Below the pieces are notes generated by a model. That model was not told where the DNA came from and did no database searches. It saw only the letters and a list, made by a program, of their open reading frames with translations. Below are positions 41,488 to 50,408 of a stretch of DNA of 64,000 nucleotides, in pieces (positions within the stretch are counted from its first letter, which is position 1; each line of letters opens with the position of its first letter). A program made the translations under genes and the position numbers. The stretch comes from Sandaracinus amylolyticus (GTDB lineage Bacteria; Myxococcota_A; Polyangia; Polyangiales; Sandaracinaceae), in the NCBI RefSeq assembly GCF_000737325.1, contig NZ_CP011125.1:8308001-8372000 (forward strand), read 5' to 3'.

Positions 41488-41991
41488 CTACGAGCCGAGG
41501 ATCTTCTCGATCGTGTCGCGCGCGCGCGCCTCGACGAGCGTCGCGAGCAGCGCGCGGACCTTCGGGTGCTCCGCGAGCAGGCGCTCGATGCGATGACGCG
41601 CGAAGGTGACCGTCGTGACCGGCGAGATCGCGGTGACCGTCGCGGTGCGCGGTCCGCCCGAGAGCACCGAGACCTCGCCGACGCACGCACCGCGGCCGAG
41701 CTCCGCGAGCTGCAGCGTGCCGGTCGGCGTGCGCGTCTCCACGCGGACGGTGCCTTCCATGACGACGTACATCGTGTCGCCGGGGTCGCCCTCGCGGAGG
41801 ATCACGTCGCCCTCGTCGAAGCGCATCACGAAGCCGCTCGCGAGCAGGTGCTGTCGCCCTGCGTCGTCGAGCGACTTGAAGAGATGGCTCCGCAGGACGA
41901 TCGCCTCCATGTCGCGCTCGAGCGCATCCTGCTCCGCACGATCGAGGAGGCGGCCACCGCTCGGGATGCTCGAGGGACGACGATCCACCAC
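41488..41991 (-). CDS. cyclic nucleotide-binding domain protein
   Basis: 167 residues from a GTG at 41991 (start uncertain; an ATG 26 codons on also works). A single cNMP-binding jelly roll: LFKSLDDAGRQHLLASGFVMRFDEGDVILREGDPGDTMYVVMEGTVRVE, then LGRGACVGEVSVLSGGPRTATVTA holding the phosphate-binding cassette (GEVSVLSGGPRTAT, with the Arg). There is no DNA-binding HTH, so it is not a Crp-type regulator but a ligand-sensing partner. Divergent from the permease. Confidence 0.8.
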   Translation of the reverse strand: MVDRRPSSIPSGGRLLDRAEQDALERDMEAIVLRSHLFKSLDDAGRQHLLASGFVMRFDEGDVILREGDPGDTMYVVMEGTVRVETRTPTGTLQLAELGRGACVGEVSVLSGGPRTATVTAISPVTTVTFARHRIERLLAEHPKVRALLATLVEARARDTIEKILGS

Positions 41992-42039
41992 GCGGCGCGA
42001 GCCTACCAGCTTCCGCGCCCGCGATGGGACGCCCGCCTC

Positions 42040-43275
42040 GTGATAGACCGCGCTCGCGTGCGCTCTCCGCTGCTGCTCCTCGCGTGCCTCTACGTCGTGC
42101 AGGGCCTGCCCTACGGCTTCCAGGCGTCGGCGCTGAGCGCGTACCTGCGGAGCGAGGGCGTGTCGCTCTCGGCGATCGGCTTCGCGGGCGCGCTCGCGGC
42201 GCCGTGGATGCTCAAGGTGCTCTGGGCGCCGCTCGTCGACCGCTACGGCTCGGCGCGCTTCGGGCGACGGCGATCGTGGATCGTTCCGATGCAGGCGCTC
42301 CTCGCGATGGCGTGCCTCGTCGCTGCGGTGTTCCCGCCCGAGCGCGCGCTCGGCGCGCTGCTCGCGACCGTCTTCGCGATGAACCTCTTCGCGGCGACGA
42401 TGGACGTCGCGGTCGACGGCCTCGCGGTCGACGTGCTGCGCGAGCGCGAGCTCGGCCACGGCAACGCGGTGCAGGTCGTCGGGTTCAAGGCGGGCATGCT
42501 GATCGGCGGCGGCTTGCTGCTCTGGGCGAGCCGGTGGATCGGATGGCAGGGCCACTTCGTCGCGATGGCGGCGCTCGTGGTGCTCGCGCTCGTGCTCACG
42601 CTGCTCACGCCGGAGCCCGGCGCGCGCCGTGCGCCCGGAGACGACGCGAAAGAGAGTACGCCCGCGCACACGTCGATGCGGCAGGTGCTCGGCACGCTGC
42701 ACCGCGCGGTGTCGCGCGCTGGGGCCGGATGGCTCCTCGTGCTCGTCGCGACCTACAAGCTGGGCGAGTCGCTGATCGATCCGATGTTCTCGCCGTTCCT
42801 CGTCGATCGCGGCTTCGCGCGCGAGGACCTCGGGCTCTGGCTCGGCACCTGGGGCATGGCGGCGTCGATCGCGGGCTCGGTCGCGGGCGGATGGCTCGCG
42901 ACGCACGTCGAGATCACACGCGCGCTGCGGGTCGCGGGCGCGCTTCGCGCGGTGCCGCTGGCGATCGTCGTCGCGCTCGCGACGCTGAGCACGTTCGGCG
43001 CGCCGGTCGTGATCGCGACGACGATCGCCGAGCACTTCTTCGGCGGGATGCTCACGACGACGATGTTCGCGTTCATGATGTCGCGCGTCGATCGTGAGGT
43101 GGGCGCGAGCCACTTCACGCTGCTCGCGACGGTCGAGGTGCTCGGCAAGTCGCCGCTCTCGCTCGCGTCGGGCTGGCTCGCCGAGCGCGCGGGCTACGTC
43201 GGGATCTTCGGCGTCGGGCTCGCGATCTCGGTGGTGTGGGCCGCGATGGTCGGTGCCGTCGCGAAGAAAGCGTGA
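42040..43275 (+). CDS. AmpG/PAT-like MFS permease
   Basis: 411 residues, 12 hydrophobic segments. The N-terminus reads LLLLACLYVVQGLPYGFQASALSAYLRSEGVSLSAIGF, the QGLPYG signature of AmpG muropeptide permeases; VLWAPLVDRYGSARFGRRRSWI is the loop 2-3 motif, and MDVAVDGLAVDVL is family-typical. The first start is a GTG at 42040; another GTG at 42058 is equally plausible. Import of anhydromuropeptides would supply the Mpl recycling enzyme. Confidence 0.88.
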   Translation: MIDRARVRSPLLLLACLYVVQGLPYGFQASALSAYLRSEGVSLSAIGFAGALAAPWMLKVLWAPLVDRYGSARFGRRRSWIVPMQALLAMACLVAAVFPPERALGALLATVFAMNLFAATMDVAVDGLAVDVLRERELGHGNAVQVVGFKAGMLIGGGLLLWASRWIGWQGHFVAMAALVVLALVLTLLTPEPGARRAPGDDAKESTPAHTSMRQVLGTLHRAVSRAGAGWLLVLVATYKLGESLIDPMFSPFLVDRGFAREDLGLWLGTWGMAASIAGSVAGGWLATHVEITRALRVAGALRAVPLAIVVALATLSTFGAPVVIATTIAEHFFGGMLTTTMFAFMMSRVDREVGASHFTLLATVEVLGKSPLSLASGWLAERAGYVGIFGVGLAISVVWAAMVGAVAKKA

Positions 43276-43653
43276 TCAGCGGCGGGTCGCGCAGGGACGC
43301 TCGCTCGCGGCGAGCGCGCTCGCCTCGGCCTCTTCGAGGTCGGTGGGCACGTCGCGTCCCTGCGCGACGAGCGCATCGCGGAGCTCGCCGAGCGCGACGC
43401 CGAGACAAGGCGCGGCGGTCTCGTAGGCGAGCGAGCCGCTCGAACCCCAGACCTCGATGCCCTCTTCGCTGCGCTCGAGCCACACGCGCGAGCGCTCCAG
43501 CGGCGCACGGAGCGGCTCCTCTCCACCGCTCGTGCCCTCGACCTGCATCAGCGCCGCGCGCGCGCTCTGCACGGTGGCGTCGGCGCCGACGCGGCGCGCG
43601 TCGGGCCCACACGCCGCGAGCGAGAGAAGGACGATCACCAGCACGCGCTTCAT
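43276..43653 (-). CDS. small lipoprotein, paralogue 1
   Basis: 125 residues; lipobox in VLLSLAACGPDARRVGADATV. Rest helical with LMQVEGTSGGEEPLRAPLERSRVWLERSEEGIEVWGSSGSLAYETAAPCLGVALGELRDAL. The same VxGTSGGEE...WLExSExxxxxWxGxGSLAxETxxPCLG pattern recurs in the adjacent gene. Unknown function. Confidence 0.75.
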   Translation of the reverse strand: MKRVLVIVLLSLAACGPDARRVGADATVQSARAALMQVEGTSGGEEPLRAPLERSRVWLERSEEGIEVWGSSGSLAYETAAPCLGVALGELRDALVAQGRDVPTDLEEAEASALAASERPCATRR

Positions 43654-43663
43654 GCGATCGAGA

Positions 43664-44062
43664 CTACTCCGAACGCGCGCGGCGCCGCGCGCAGCGACGC
43701 TCGGTCGCGGTGCGCGCGAGCGCCTCGGCCTGGCGCAGCGACTCGGGGATCGGCCGCGTGTTCCGCGCGAGCGACTCGCGCAGCACGCCGAGCGAGCGAC
43801 CGAGGCACGGCACCATCGTCTCGAACGCGAGCGATCCCGTGCCTGGCCACGCGTCGACCGCCTGCTCGCTCTGCTCGAGCCAGCGACCCGCGTCCTCGCG
43901 TGCGCGCGTGAGCTCGGGCGTGCTCGCGATCTCGCCGCCGCTCGTCTCGTCGACGAGCGTGATCGCGCGCGTCGCGAGCTCGACGGTGTGCTCGGCGCGA
44001 GCGCGACGCACGTCGGGCCCGCACGCGACGAGCAGCACCGCGACGAGCGCGATCGCCCTCAA
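43664..44062 (-). CDS. small lipoprotein, paralogue 2
   Basis: 132 residues from a TTG start that overlaps the stop of the L,D-transpeptidase gene (TTGA). Signal [24 protein letters not shown] with lipobox LVAC. Body matches paralogue 1 (VDETSGGEIAS, WLEQSEQAVDAWPGTGSLAFETMVPCLGRSLGVLRESL). Translational coupling to the transpeptidase suggests a cell-wall role; that is inferred. Confidence 0.72.
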   Translation of the reverse strand: MRAIALVAVLLVACGPDVRRARAEHTVELATRAITLVDETSGGEIASTPELTRAREDAGRWLEQSEQAVDAWPGTGSLAFETMVPCLGRSLGVLRESLARNTRPIPESLRQAEALARTATERRCARRRARSE

Positions 44063-45276
44063 TCGCGCACCCGGACCAGCGTCCCGGGGCGCGCGGACGT
44101 CGGCAGGATCGCGTCCCATCCGGGCGGCAGCGCGGGCTCGGTGATCGCGAACAGACGACGCGCGTCGCGCGGCGCGAGGTTCACGCAGCCGTGGCTGCGG
44201 CGGCGCCCGAAGTCGTCGTGCCAGAACGCGGCGTGCAGCCCCACGCCCTCCGCGAAGTACTGCACCCAGGGCACCGCTTCGATCGCGTAGTTGCTCTCCT
44301 GATCGGTGCGCTCGAGGTCGTCCATCGTGTCCTCTGCGAGCTTCACCCAGACGCGGAACACACCGGTCGGCGTGTCGCTGCCGGGGCCGGGACGACCGGT
44401 CGAGACCAGCGTCGCGAAGAGCGGGCGCGCGCCTTCGTAGAGCACGAGCGTCTGCGTCGTCACGTCGACGTCGATCCATCGCTCGGCCTCGCCGAGCCCG
44501 TCGGGCGGCGTCGTCGCGCGCGGTCGCTGCAGATCGCGCGCGGCGATCACTCCGTCGTCGATGCGCACGAGCCCACGCGCGAGCTCCTCGATCACGTGCA
44601 CGCGCTCGCGACGGCCCGCGCGACGCACCTCGCGCCCGGCGCGGCGGCCATCCCACGCGCGCACGATTGCGCCTTCGCGCGCGACCCACGCGACGTCGAG
44701 CGCGCCCTGCAGCTCGACGCCCTCGAAGTCGCTGCCGCGCGCGCGACGGAGCTGGTCGTCGGGCACCCAGAGCCCGCCGAGGCTGCGCACGAACGTCACG
44801 CCCTCGTAGCGCTGCACCTCGGTGATCGCGATGCCGAACCCGCGGCCCAGCGACTCGGTCCAGTCGTCGAGGAAGTAGTCGCTCGGCCGCGCATACGCCC
44901 ACGTCCCGTCGACGCCGACGAACGCGTACGCGCGCGGCAGGAGCGAGCCCGGGGCGACCACCGGCACTTCTTCGCCCCCTGGCGTCTCCGCGCTCGGTCG
45001 CACCAGCGAGCTGCACACGAACGCATCGTCGCCGACGCGGTACCAGTCGCCGCCGGGACACCCTTCGCCGTGCACGCGCGCGTGGACCGGAAGGCGCGTG
45101 CCCACGCGAACCGTGCCGCGTCGCGCAGCGCGCGTGGATGGCGCGGCGCGGATGGTCACCCCGCTCGCGACCACCTCGAGCGAGCGCGCCGGGATCGCGA
45201 GCGGCGTCGACTGCGCGCGCGCGAGCGCCACGAAGGCGATGGCGATCGCGACCGCGCACATCGACGCCCGACGCAT
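44059..45276 (-). CDS. L,D-transpeptidase (YkuD) with SH3-like domain
   Basis: 405 residues; cleavable signal ([22 protein letters not shown]). An SH3b-like domain follows ([34 protein letters not shown]). The C-terminal YkuD domain (~275-405) has [32 protein letters not shown] and the catalytic RRSHGCVNL with His, Gly and Cys. Forms 3-3 cross-links or attaches proteins to peptidoglycan. Followed by the two coupled lipoproteins. Confidence 0.9.
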
Positions 45277-45310
45277 CGCGCCGAGTATGCCGTGATCGCC
45301 GGAGCGCGGC

Positions 45311-46963
45311 CTACTCTTGCGCGTCCCAGTACGAGACGGTCTCGGCGATCACCGCCGCGAGATCGTCGCCGCCGTCGAGCCCCCAGAATTGATCCGCGGG
45401 GAAGTTGTCGCGCACCAGCGCGCGGCCGTGCTCCGGGAACATCCGCTCGTCGCGCGCGACGTCCGAAGGTCGCACGCCGCTCATCGCGTGCTGATGACAG
45501 CCGACGCAATTCGAGCGCACGAGCCCGGGCCCGGCATCGATGTACGGGTTCGAGCACCACGAGGGACCACCCTCGCCCGTGTGCACCGCGGAGAGCGCCG
45601 CGCCGAGGCTGCCATCGAGCCCGCCGCGCGGATCGGGGTCGCGCTCGTCGAACTCGACCGCGACGCACATCTTGTAGCTCGACCACGGGCCGCCGAGCGC
45701 GCGGATGGCGTCGGGTCGATCGGCGCCGAAGTCCTCGTCCGGCCGATCCGACCACCACATCGTGATGTTCAGCCAGTGATCGAGCTCGCGCGTGCGCACG
45801 TGCATGCCCGCGAGCCGGAACACGGCGCCGGTGGGCAGCCGCATCGTGTAGATGACGTCGTCGCCGGGCTCGGCGGTCGCGTCACCCGCGCCCCACGTCG
45901 CGTCCTCGCCCTCGGCGAGCCTGCGCGCGAGGCCTTGCGCCGACGTGTCGTAGACGGCCAGCGGTCGTTCCGGCTCGACGCGCCTCCACTCGAGCGCGAC
46001 GGTCGCCGATGCGAGCGGGAACGGACCGTCGAGGCACGCCGTGAGCGGCATCGCGGGCTCGGTCCGCTCGACGTCGACGATCGCGTCGAGGCCTTCCTCG
46101 TCCGCGCTCACCGTCACGAAGAACGAGCCCGGCCCCTCGACCTCGCACTCCGTCGTGCCGGTGCACGAGCCGACCACGAGCTCCGCGCCCTCGAGCTGCT
46201 CGCCGTCGAGACGCGCGCGCAGCGTCCCACCGCGCGCCACCGAGAACGGTCCGATCGTCCTCGCGCCGCATCGCTCGATCGAGATCGCCTCGCGCGCGAG
46301 CCGCTGCGTGGTGTCGGCGGGCACACCCGCGAGCGCGGGAGGCGCGCCCTCGTCGAGACAGCGCAGCACCTCGGGGTAGCTCGTCATCACGTGGCGCGCC
46401 GCGTCGGGGCTGAGCGCGATGCGCCGCACGCCGCCGATCCCCGCGACGGCCGCGTCGTCCTCGAGCGCCGCGACGTACTCCGCCCATCGCGACGCGGGCC
46501 ACGTCGGGAGCGTCGTCACGAGATCGACGTTCCATCCCATCGCCGCGTCGAGCGCGGCCTCGTCGAAGCGCGCGCGGCTCGCGCGCCCCGCGGGCCCCAT
46601 GACCTCGTACGCATGACGGAAGAGACGCGCGAAGTCCTCGCTGTCGTACCAGGTGCGAAAGCGCGGCACGCGCGCGCCCTCGGCCGGCGTGGGCTCGGTG
46701 AGCTCGACCGGGCGCAGCACCCGGGCGAGCGCGTCCCACGCCGCCGCACGACGCGCGCGCTGCGAGCGCGCGAGCTCTTCCGCGCGATCTCGGAGCGACG
46801 CGTCCGCGGGGTACGGCGACGCGTGGCCGAGCAGGTGCCGATCGGGCGCGGTCGCCGCCTCGATCGCGGTGCCCACCTCCTCGCAGCTCGGAGGCGGCGG
46901 GGGCGCCGGCGCGCGCTCGCAGCCCGCGATCACGAGCGCGAGCAGCGCGACGCGCGCCCTCAC
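45311..46963 (-). CDS. c-type cytochrome-like lipoprotein
   Basis: 550 residues from a GTG overlapping the stop of the upstream gene (GTGA). Signal RARVALLALVIAGCERAP with lipobox VIAGC and a Pro-rich linker. A beta-rich middle (GPFSVARGGTLRARLDGEQ, FFVTVSADEEG) and, near the C-terminus (~505), a heme site CVGCH (LVRSNCVGCHQHAMSG). Forms a two-gene unit with the next upstream protein; likely a periplasmic redox or heme-binding complex. Confidence 0.75.
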   Translation of the reverse strand: MRARVALLALVIAGCERAPAPPPPPSCEEVGTAIEAATAPDRHLLGHASPYPADASLRDRAEELARSQRARRAAAWDALARVLRPVELTEPTPAEGARVPRFRTWYDSEDFARLFRHAYEVMGPAGRASRARFDEAALDAAMGWNVDLVTTLPTWPASRWAEYVAALEDDAAVAGIGGVRRIALSPDAARHVMTSYPEVLRCLDEGAPPALAGVPADTTQRLAREAISIERCGARTIGPFSVARGGTLRARLDGEQLEGAELVVGSCTGTTECEVEGPGSFFVTVSADEEGLDAIVDVERTEPAMPLTACLDGPFPLASATVALEWRRVEPERPLAVYDTSAQGLARRLAEGEDATWGAGDATAEPGDDVIYTMRLPTGAVFRLAGMHVRTRELDHWLNITMWWSDRPDEDFGADRPDAIRALGGPWSSYKMCVAVEFDERDPDPRGGLDGSLGAALSAVHTGEGGPSWCSNPYIDAGPGLVRSNCVGCHQHAMSGVRPSDVARDERMFPEHGRALVRDNFPADQFWGLDGGDDLAAVIAETVSYWDAQE

Positions 46964-48834
46964 GGCGCGAGCACGAGCGCAGCGTCGCTCGCGACGACCT
47001 GCTCCCGACCTTCGCCGCGCACGACGATGTAGATCCACCCGTCGGAGCGGAAGTGCGGGAAGAGCGCGTAGTACCCCGCGGACATGTTGGTGATGCGCGT
47101 CGTCTGCCCGGTCACGAGATCGACGAGCCACGCGTCGGCGCGATCGGCCTCGTAGTGGTGGAGGACCATCCACCGCTCGTCGAACGAGATCGCAGGCTTG
47201 CCGCCGTTGATGCAGTAGCGGCCGATCACCGGCGCCGTCGCGGACCAACTTCCGTCGGGGCTCCGTCGCGCGTCGACGCGGCGGAGCACGAACCCGTGCT
47301 GCTGCCCGCCCGAGCCGACACGCGTCACGACGAGGCGCGACGACGGCGAGATCACCGCGTCTCCTTCGTACGGCGTGCTCACGTCGATCGTCTCGCGCGC
47401 CGCGAACCCGCTGCCGTCGTTCACGAGCCTCGTGAAGCTCGTCGTCGTCGACACCGAGAACGACGCCCACGGGTCGGGCCCGTGGCCGTTGTCGCTCGTG
47501 AAGTCGCCGTGCACCGCCCAGTAGTCGCCGCCGCCGAGCGATGCGCCGACGTGCTCGTAGAGCCCGACGACGCCGTTCGTCTCGCACTGCGGCTCGTTGA
47601 ACGTGATCGTCGTGGGCGAGCCCGTCGTCAGCACGCTCTGCTCGCAGAAGTGCGCGCCGCCGCCCTGGAACACGAAGCCGCTGTTGTCCGGGAAGAACGA
47701 CGGGTCGTAGCTCGCGTTCGCGCCGATGACGCGGTTCTCCTGGAGATCGATGAACGTGCTGCGACCGCCGTCGCCGCCGCCGTGCGCGACGAAGCGACCG
47801 TCCGCGGAGCTCCGCGTCCAGAACGACGAGCGGCTCGAGTACGCGTAGAGCCAGCGCAACGAGCCCGCCCCGGCGACCTCCCACGCGGTCACGCGCGGCG
47901 CCGTCGCGAAGCAGTCGCGCGGCGACGCCGCGCCCGCGCAGCCGTGCATCAGGAGCCCGTTGTCGCGGTTGATCGCGCCCCAGCCGGTCGCGGTCATCTC
48001 GGCCACGTGCGCGGCGACCGCGGGCGTCGCGGAGGGCCGGCACACGTCGGGCGGAGGATCCTGCGGCAGCACCGCCTCGACGTTCGGCACGCCGCGCAGG
48101 AACCACTCCGCGACCACGTCGAACTCCGCCTGGGTGAACGGCGTGTGCGTCGCGGGCTCGATCGGCATGCCCGCCTGCGCGACGAACGCGTCGTACGACG
48201 CCTCCCACCCCGGCCCGAGCGCGCGCTCGAACACGAACGGGTACCAGTCGAGCCGCGCCGCGCCGGCGAGCACGCCGACCGCGTCGGCCTCGTACTCGTC
48301 GGTCGCCGCGCCTTCGCGCAGGCAGTCGACCACCGCGCGCGCGGACGCGACGGTGCGCACCTCGAGATCGGTGAAGCACGCGCCCCACGCGAAGTCGGTC
48401 ATCGCCTGCCACTCGCGGATGCGCGCGCGGGTCATCGAGTGGCACGAGGCGCACGATCCCGAGCCGCCCGCTTGGGGCGCGCCGAGGATCCGGAGCGCCT
48501 CGGTCGCGAGCTCCGCGTCGGGCAGCGCGACCGGGTTGCGGAACGGAGGAGCCGGGTCGTGCACCCCCGAGTCGGGCGGGCCCGCGTCCGGCATGCCGGC
48601 GTCGGTGCCGGCGTCGAAGCTGCCGGAGTCGGGGCTGCCGGCATCGGACGCCCCCGAGTCGGTCGCGCCCGCGTCGGTGCCCGTGCTCGCGTCGTGACCG
48701 CCGTCGGTCGACGCGTCGATGGTCGGAGCGCCGTCGTCGTCGTCGCCGCACGCAGCGAGCGGCGCGCTCATGGCGAGCAGCAACAACGCCCGCGTCGCGA
48801 AGGTCTGTGGATCGATCCGTCGAGGCAAGCGCAT
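46960..48834 (-). CDS. heme-binding lipoprotein with beta-propeller-like domain
   Basis: 624 residues from the ATG at 48834 (GAGGAG 4 nt upstream). Lipobox LAACGD, then a low-complexity Asp/Gly/Ser linker (STGTDAGATDSGASDAGS). Heme motif CASCH at ~125 (GSGSCASCHSMTRARI). Residues ~320-620 contain repeated WD-like strands (DGRFVAHGGGDGGRSTFID, SFFPDNSGFVFQGGGAHF, DERWMVLHHYEADRADAWLVD), consistent with a TolB-like propeller. Paired by overlap with the 550-residue cytochrome-like protein. Confidence 0.75.
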   Translation of the reverse strand: MRLPRRIDPQTFATRALLLLAMSAPLAACGDDDDGAPTIDASTDGGHDASTGTDAGATDSGASDAGSPDSGSFDAGTDAGMPDAGPPDSGVHDPAPPFRNPVALPDAELATEALRILGAPQAGGSGSCASCHSMTRARIREWQAMTDFAWGACFTDLEVRTVASARAVVDCLREGAATDEYEADAVGVLAGAARLDWYPFVFERALGPGWEASYDAFVAQAGMPIEPATHTPFTQAEFDVVAEWFLRGVPNVEAVLPQDPPPDVCRPSATPAVAAHVAEMTATGWGAINRDNGLLMHGCAGAASPRDCFATAPRVTAWEVAGAGSLRWLYAYSSRSSFWTRSSADGRFVAHGGGDGGRSTFIDLQENRVIGANASYDPSFFPDNSGFVFQGGGAHFCEQSVLTTGSPTTITFNEPQCETNGVVGLYEHVGASLGGGDYWAVHGDFTSDNGHGPDPWASFSVSTTTSFTRLVNDGSGFAARETIDVSTPYEGDAVISPSSRLVVTRVGSGGQQHGFVLRRVDARRSPDGSWSATAPVIGRYCINGGKPAISFDERWMVLHHYEADRADAWLVDLVTGQTTRITNMSAGYYALFPHFRSDGWIYIVVRGEGREQVVASDAALVLAP

Positions 48835-49016
48835 CGTCTCCTCGTCCCGCTCTGGGCCGTCCGCGCGGCGGCGTTCGTCACGATCGACCGACGCTCCCCG
48901 CGCGGAAGAGTCGGCCGTCGGCGCCCATGATACGGCGACCACGAGCGGCGACGAGCGTGCTCTGTCGCACGAGACCCAGACCGAATTGATGCGCCCTCAC
49001 CACCTCTTGTGAGGTC

Positions 49017-50249
49017 TCACTGGCAGCCGGGCGTCGAGTCGAGCTGCGTGAAGCACCGCACCGTGAGCACCACACTCCGCTCGAGCGGCACCCTGAGCTG
49101 GAGCGCAGGCCGATCCCCGCAGAGCTCGGGCGACGCACCGAGGAAGACCCCGTCGTCGTCCTCCGTCGCGACCTGCAGGATCGCGCACGTCTCGCGCCCG
49201 TCCTCGTCGATCGCGACCGGCACCGGATCGCGGCCGGGCCGGCCGGCGCACGGCGTGGCGGACACCTCGTCGACGGGGCGCTCCGTGAGGGTGCATCGCG
49301 GCAGCGACGTGAGCGGATCGATCGACGGCTCGCGCGCGAGGCAGATGCTCGAGAGCCCGAGCCCGCCCAGGCTCGTCGCTGCGGGCGGGACCGCCGCGCA
49401 GACCGAGCTGGCGAACGCCGACTCGAACCCGGCGACGCCGACCTCCGCAGCGAGCGCGAGGAGCCGCGGCGTGGTGGGCACGCTCGCGCCCGCGATCCCG
49501 CACGCGGCACCGCCGTCGAAGCGCGGGTCGGCCAGCGCCGCGGTGATCGCGCCGGGATCCGCGAGCGGGTCGAGGTCGGTGGGCACGCCCGCGACCACGC
49601 CGAGCTCGAACGTGAACGGCGAGAGCATCGCGACGCGCGGTCGGATCTCCTCAGCCTCGAGACCGGGCGCTTCGTCGACCGCGCTCACGACGTAGACGAG
49701 CAGCGCCGAGCCTCGGCGGCGGACGCCCTCGACGAGCCTGATCGCGTCGAGCGCAGCGAGCATGGGACGCTGCGCGTCGCACGTGTCGGTCGCCCACGCG
49801 AGGCACTCGATCGCGCTCGCGACGTCGTCGGCGCTCTGCGCGGGCCACTCCTGCTGCGGTGCGTACTCCGCGGCGCACGCCGCGGGCGCGCCGCTCGAAG
49901 GCGCGGTGCGGACGCGCGGGAGCTCGCTCGGCGTCGCACCGCACCCGAGATCGCCGCCGATCACGGAGAACCGCACGTCGCGCGTCAGGTGGCGCAGGTC
50001 ACCGCTCTCGGCGCGCGCGAGCACCGATCGCGCGATCGACGCAGCGCGCGTGGCGAGCGCCGATCGCAGCGGCGCGCTCGCGGGCGAGGAGTCGACGGCG
50101 ATGACGACGTCGAGGCCGCGCGGCGAGCTCGCGCCGATCTGGTCGCGTGTCTCGATCACGCGGCAGCCCTCGAGCGTCGTGTGCTCGATCTCGTTCCCGC
50201 AGGCCCCGAGGAGGGCCAACACCAAGAGGATCGCTGGTCGTCGACGCAT
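49017..50249 (-). CDS. vWA-like lipoprotein
   Basis: 410 residues from the ATG at 50249; lipobox LLGACGN. Residues ~45-110 start like a von Willebrand A domain (LDVVIAVDSSPASAPLRSAL, MIDAS DSS rather than DxSxS complete), with VSAVDEAPG and VLVYVVSAVDE on later strands. Many Cys residues in the C-terminal half. An intact MIDAS is not certain. Exported, unknown role. Confidence 0.7.
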   Translation of the reverse strand: MRRRPAILLVLALLGACGNEIEHTTLEGCRVIETRDQIGASSPRGLDVVIAVDSSPASAPLRSALATRAASIARSVLARAESGDLRHLTRDVRFSVIGGDLGCGATPSELPRVRTAPSSGAPAACAAEYAPQQEWPAQSADDVASAIECLAWATDTCDAQRPMLAALDAIRLVEGVRRRGSALLVYVVSAVDEAPGLEAEEIRPRVAMLSPFTFELGVVAGVPTDLDPLADPGAITAALADPRFDGGAACGIAGASVPTTPRLLALAAEVGVAGFESAFASSVCAAVPPAATSLGGLGLSSICLAREPSIDPLTSLPRCTLTERPVDEVSATPCAGRPGRDPVPVAIDEDGRETCAILQVATEDDDGVFLGASPELCGDRPALQLRVPLERSVVLTVRCFTQLDSTPGCQ

Positions 50250-50321
50250 GCGCGCGCACCGAGCAACGAGCGCGCCTGCGCCGGAGCGCGTGCGGAACGC
50301 CGCCGCACGCGTTCCTCCGCG

Positions 50322-50402
50322 CGCCAACCGAGTTGGCGTGACGTGCGGTTCCGCGCGCATTCGACGCCTTCACCTCACGCGACCGCGCCAACCGAGTTGG
50401 CG
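50322..50402. repeat. two identical 17-bp palindromes CGCCAAC-CGA-GTTGGCG
   Basis: Copies at 50322-50338 and 50386-50402, centres 64 bp apart, between the vWA-like lipoprotein start and the epimerase stop. Perfect 7-bp arms with the same 3-bp spacer, so likely a pair of operators; the spacing is about six helical turns. Confidence 0.65.
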
Positions 50403-50408
50403 CACGCA

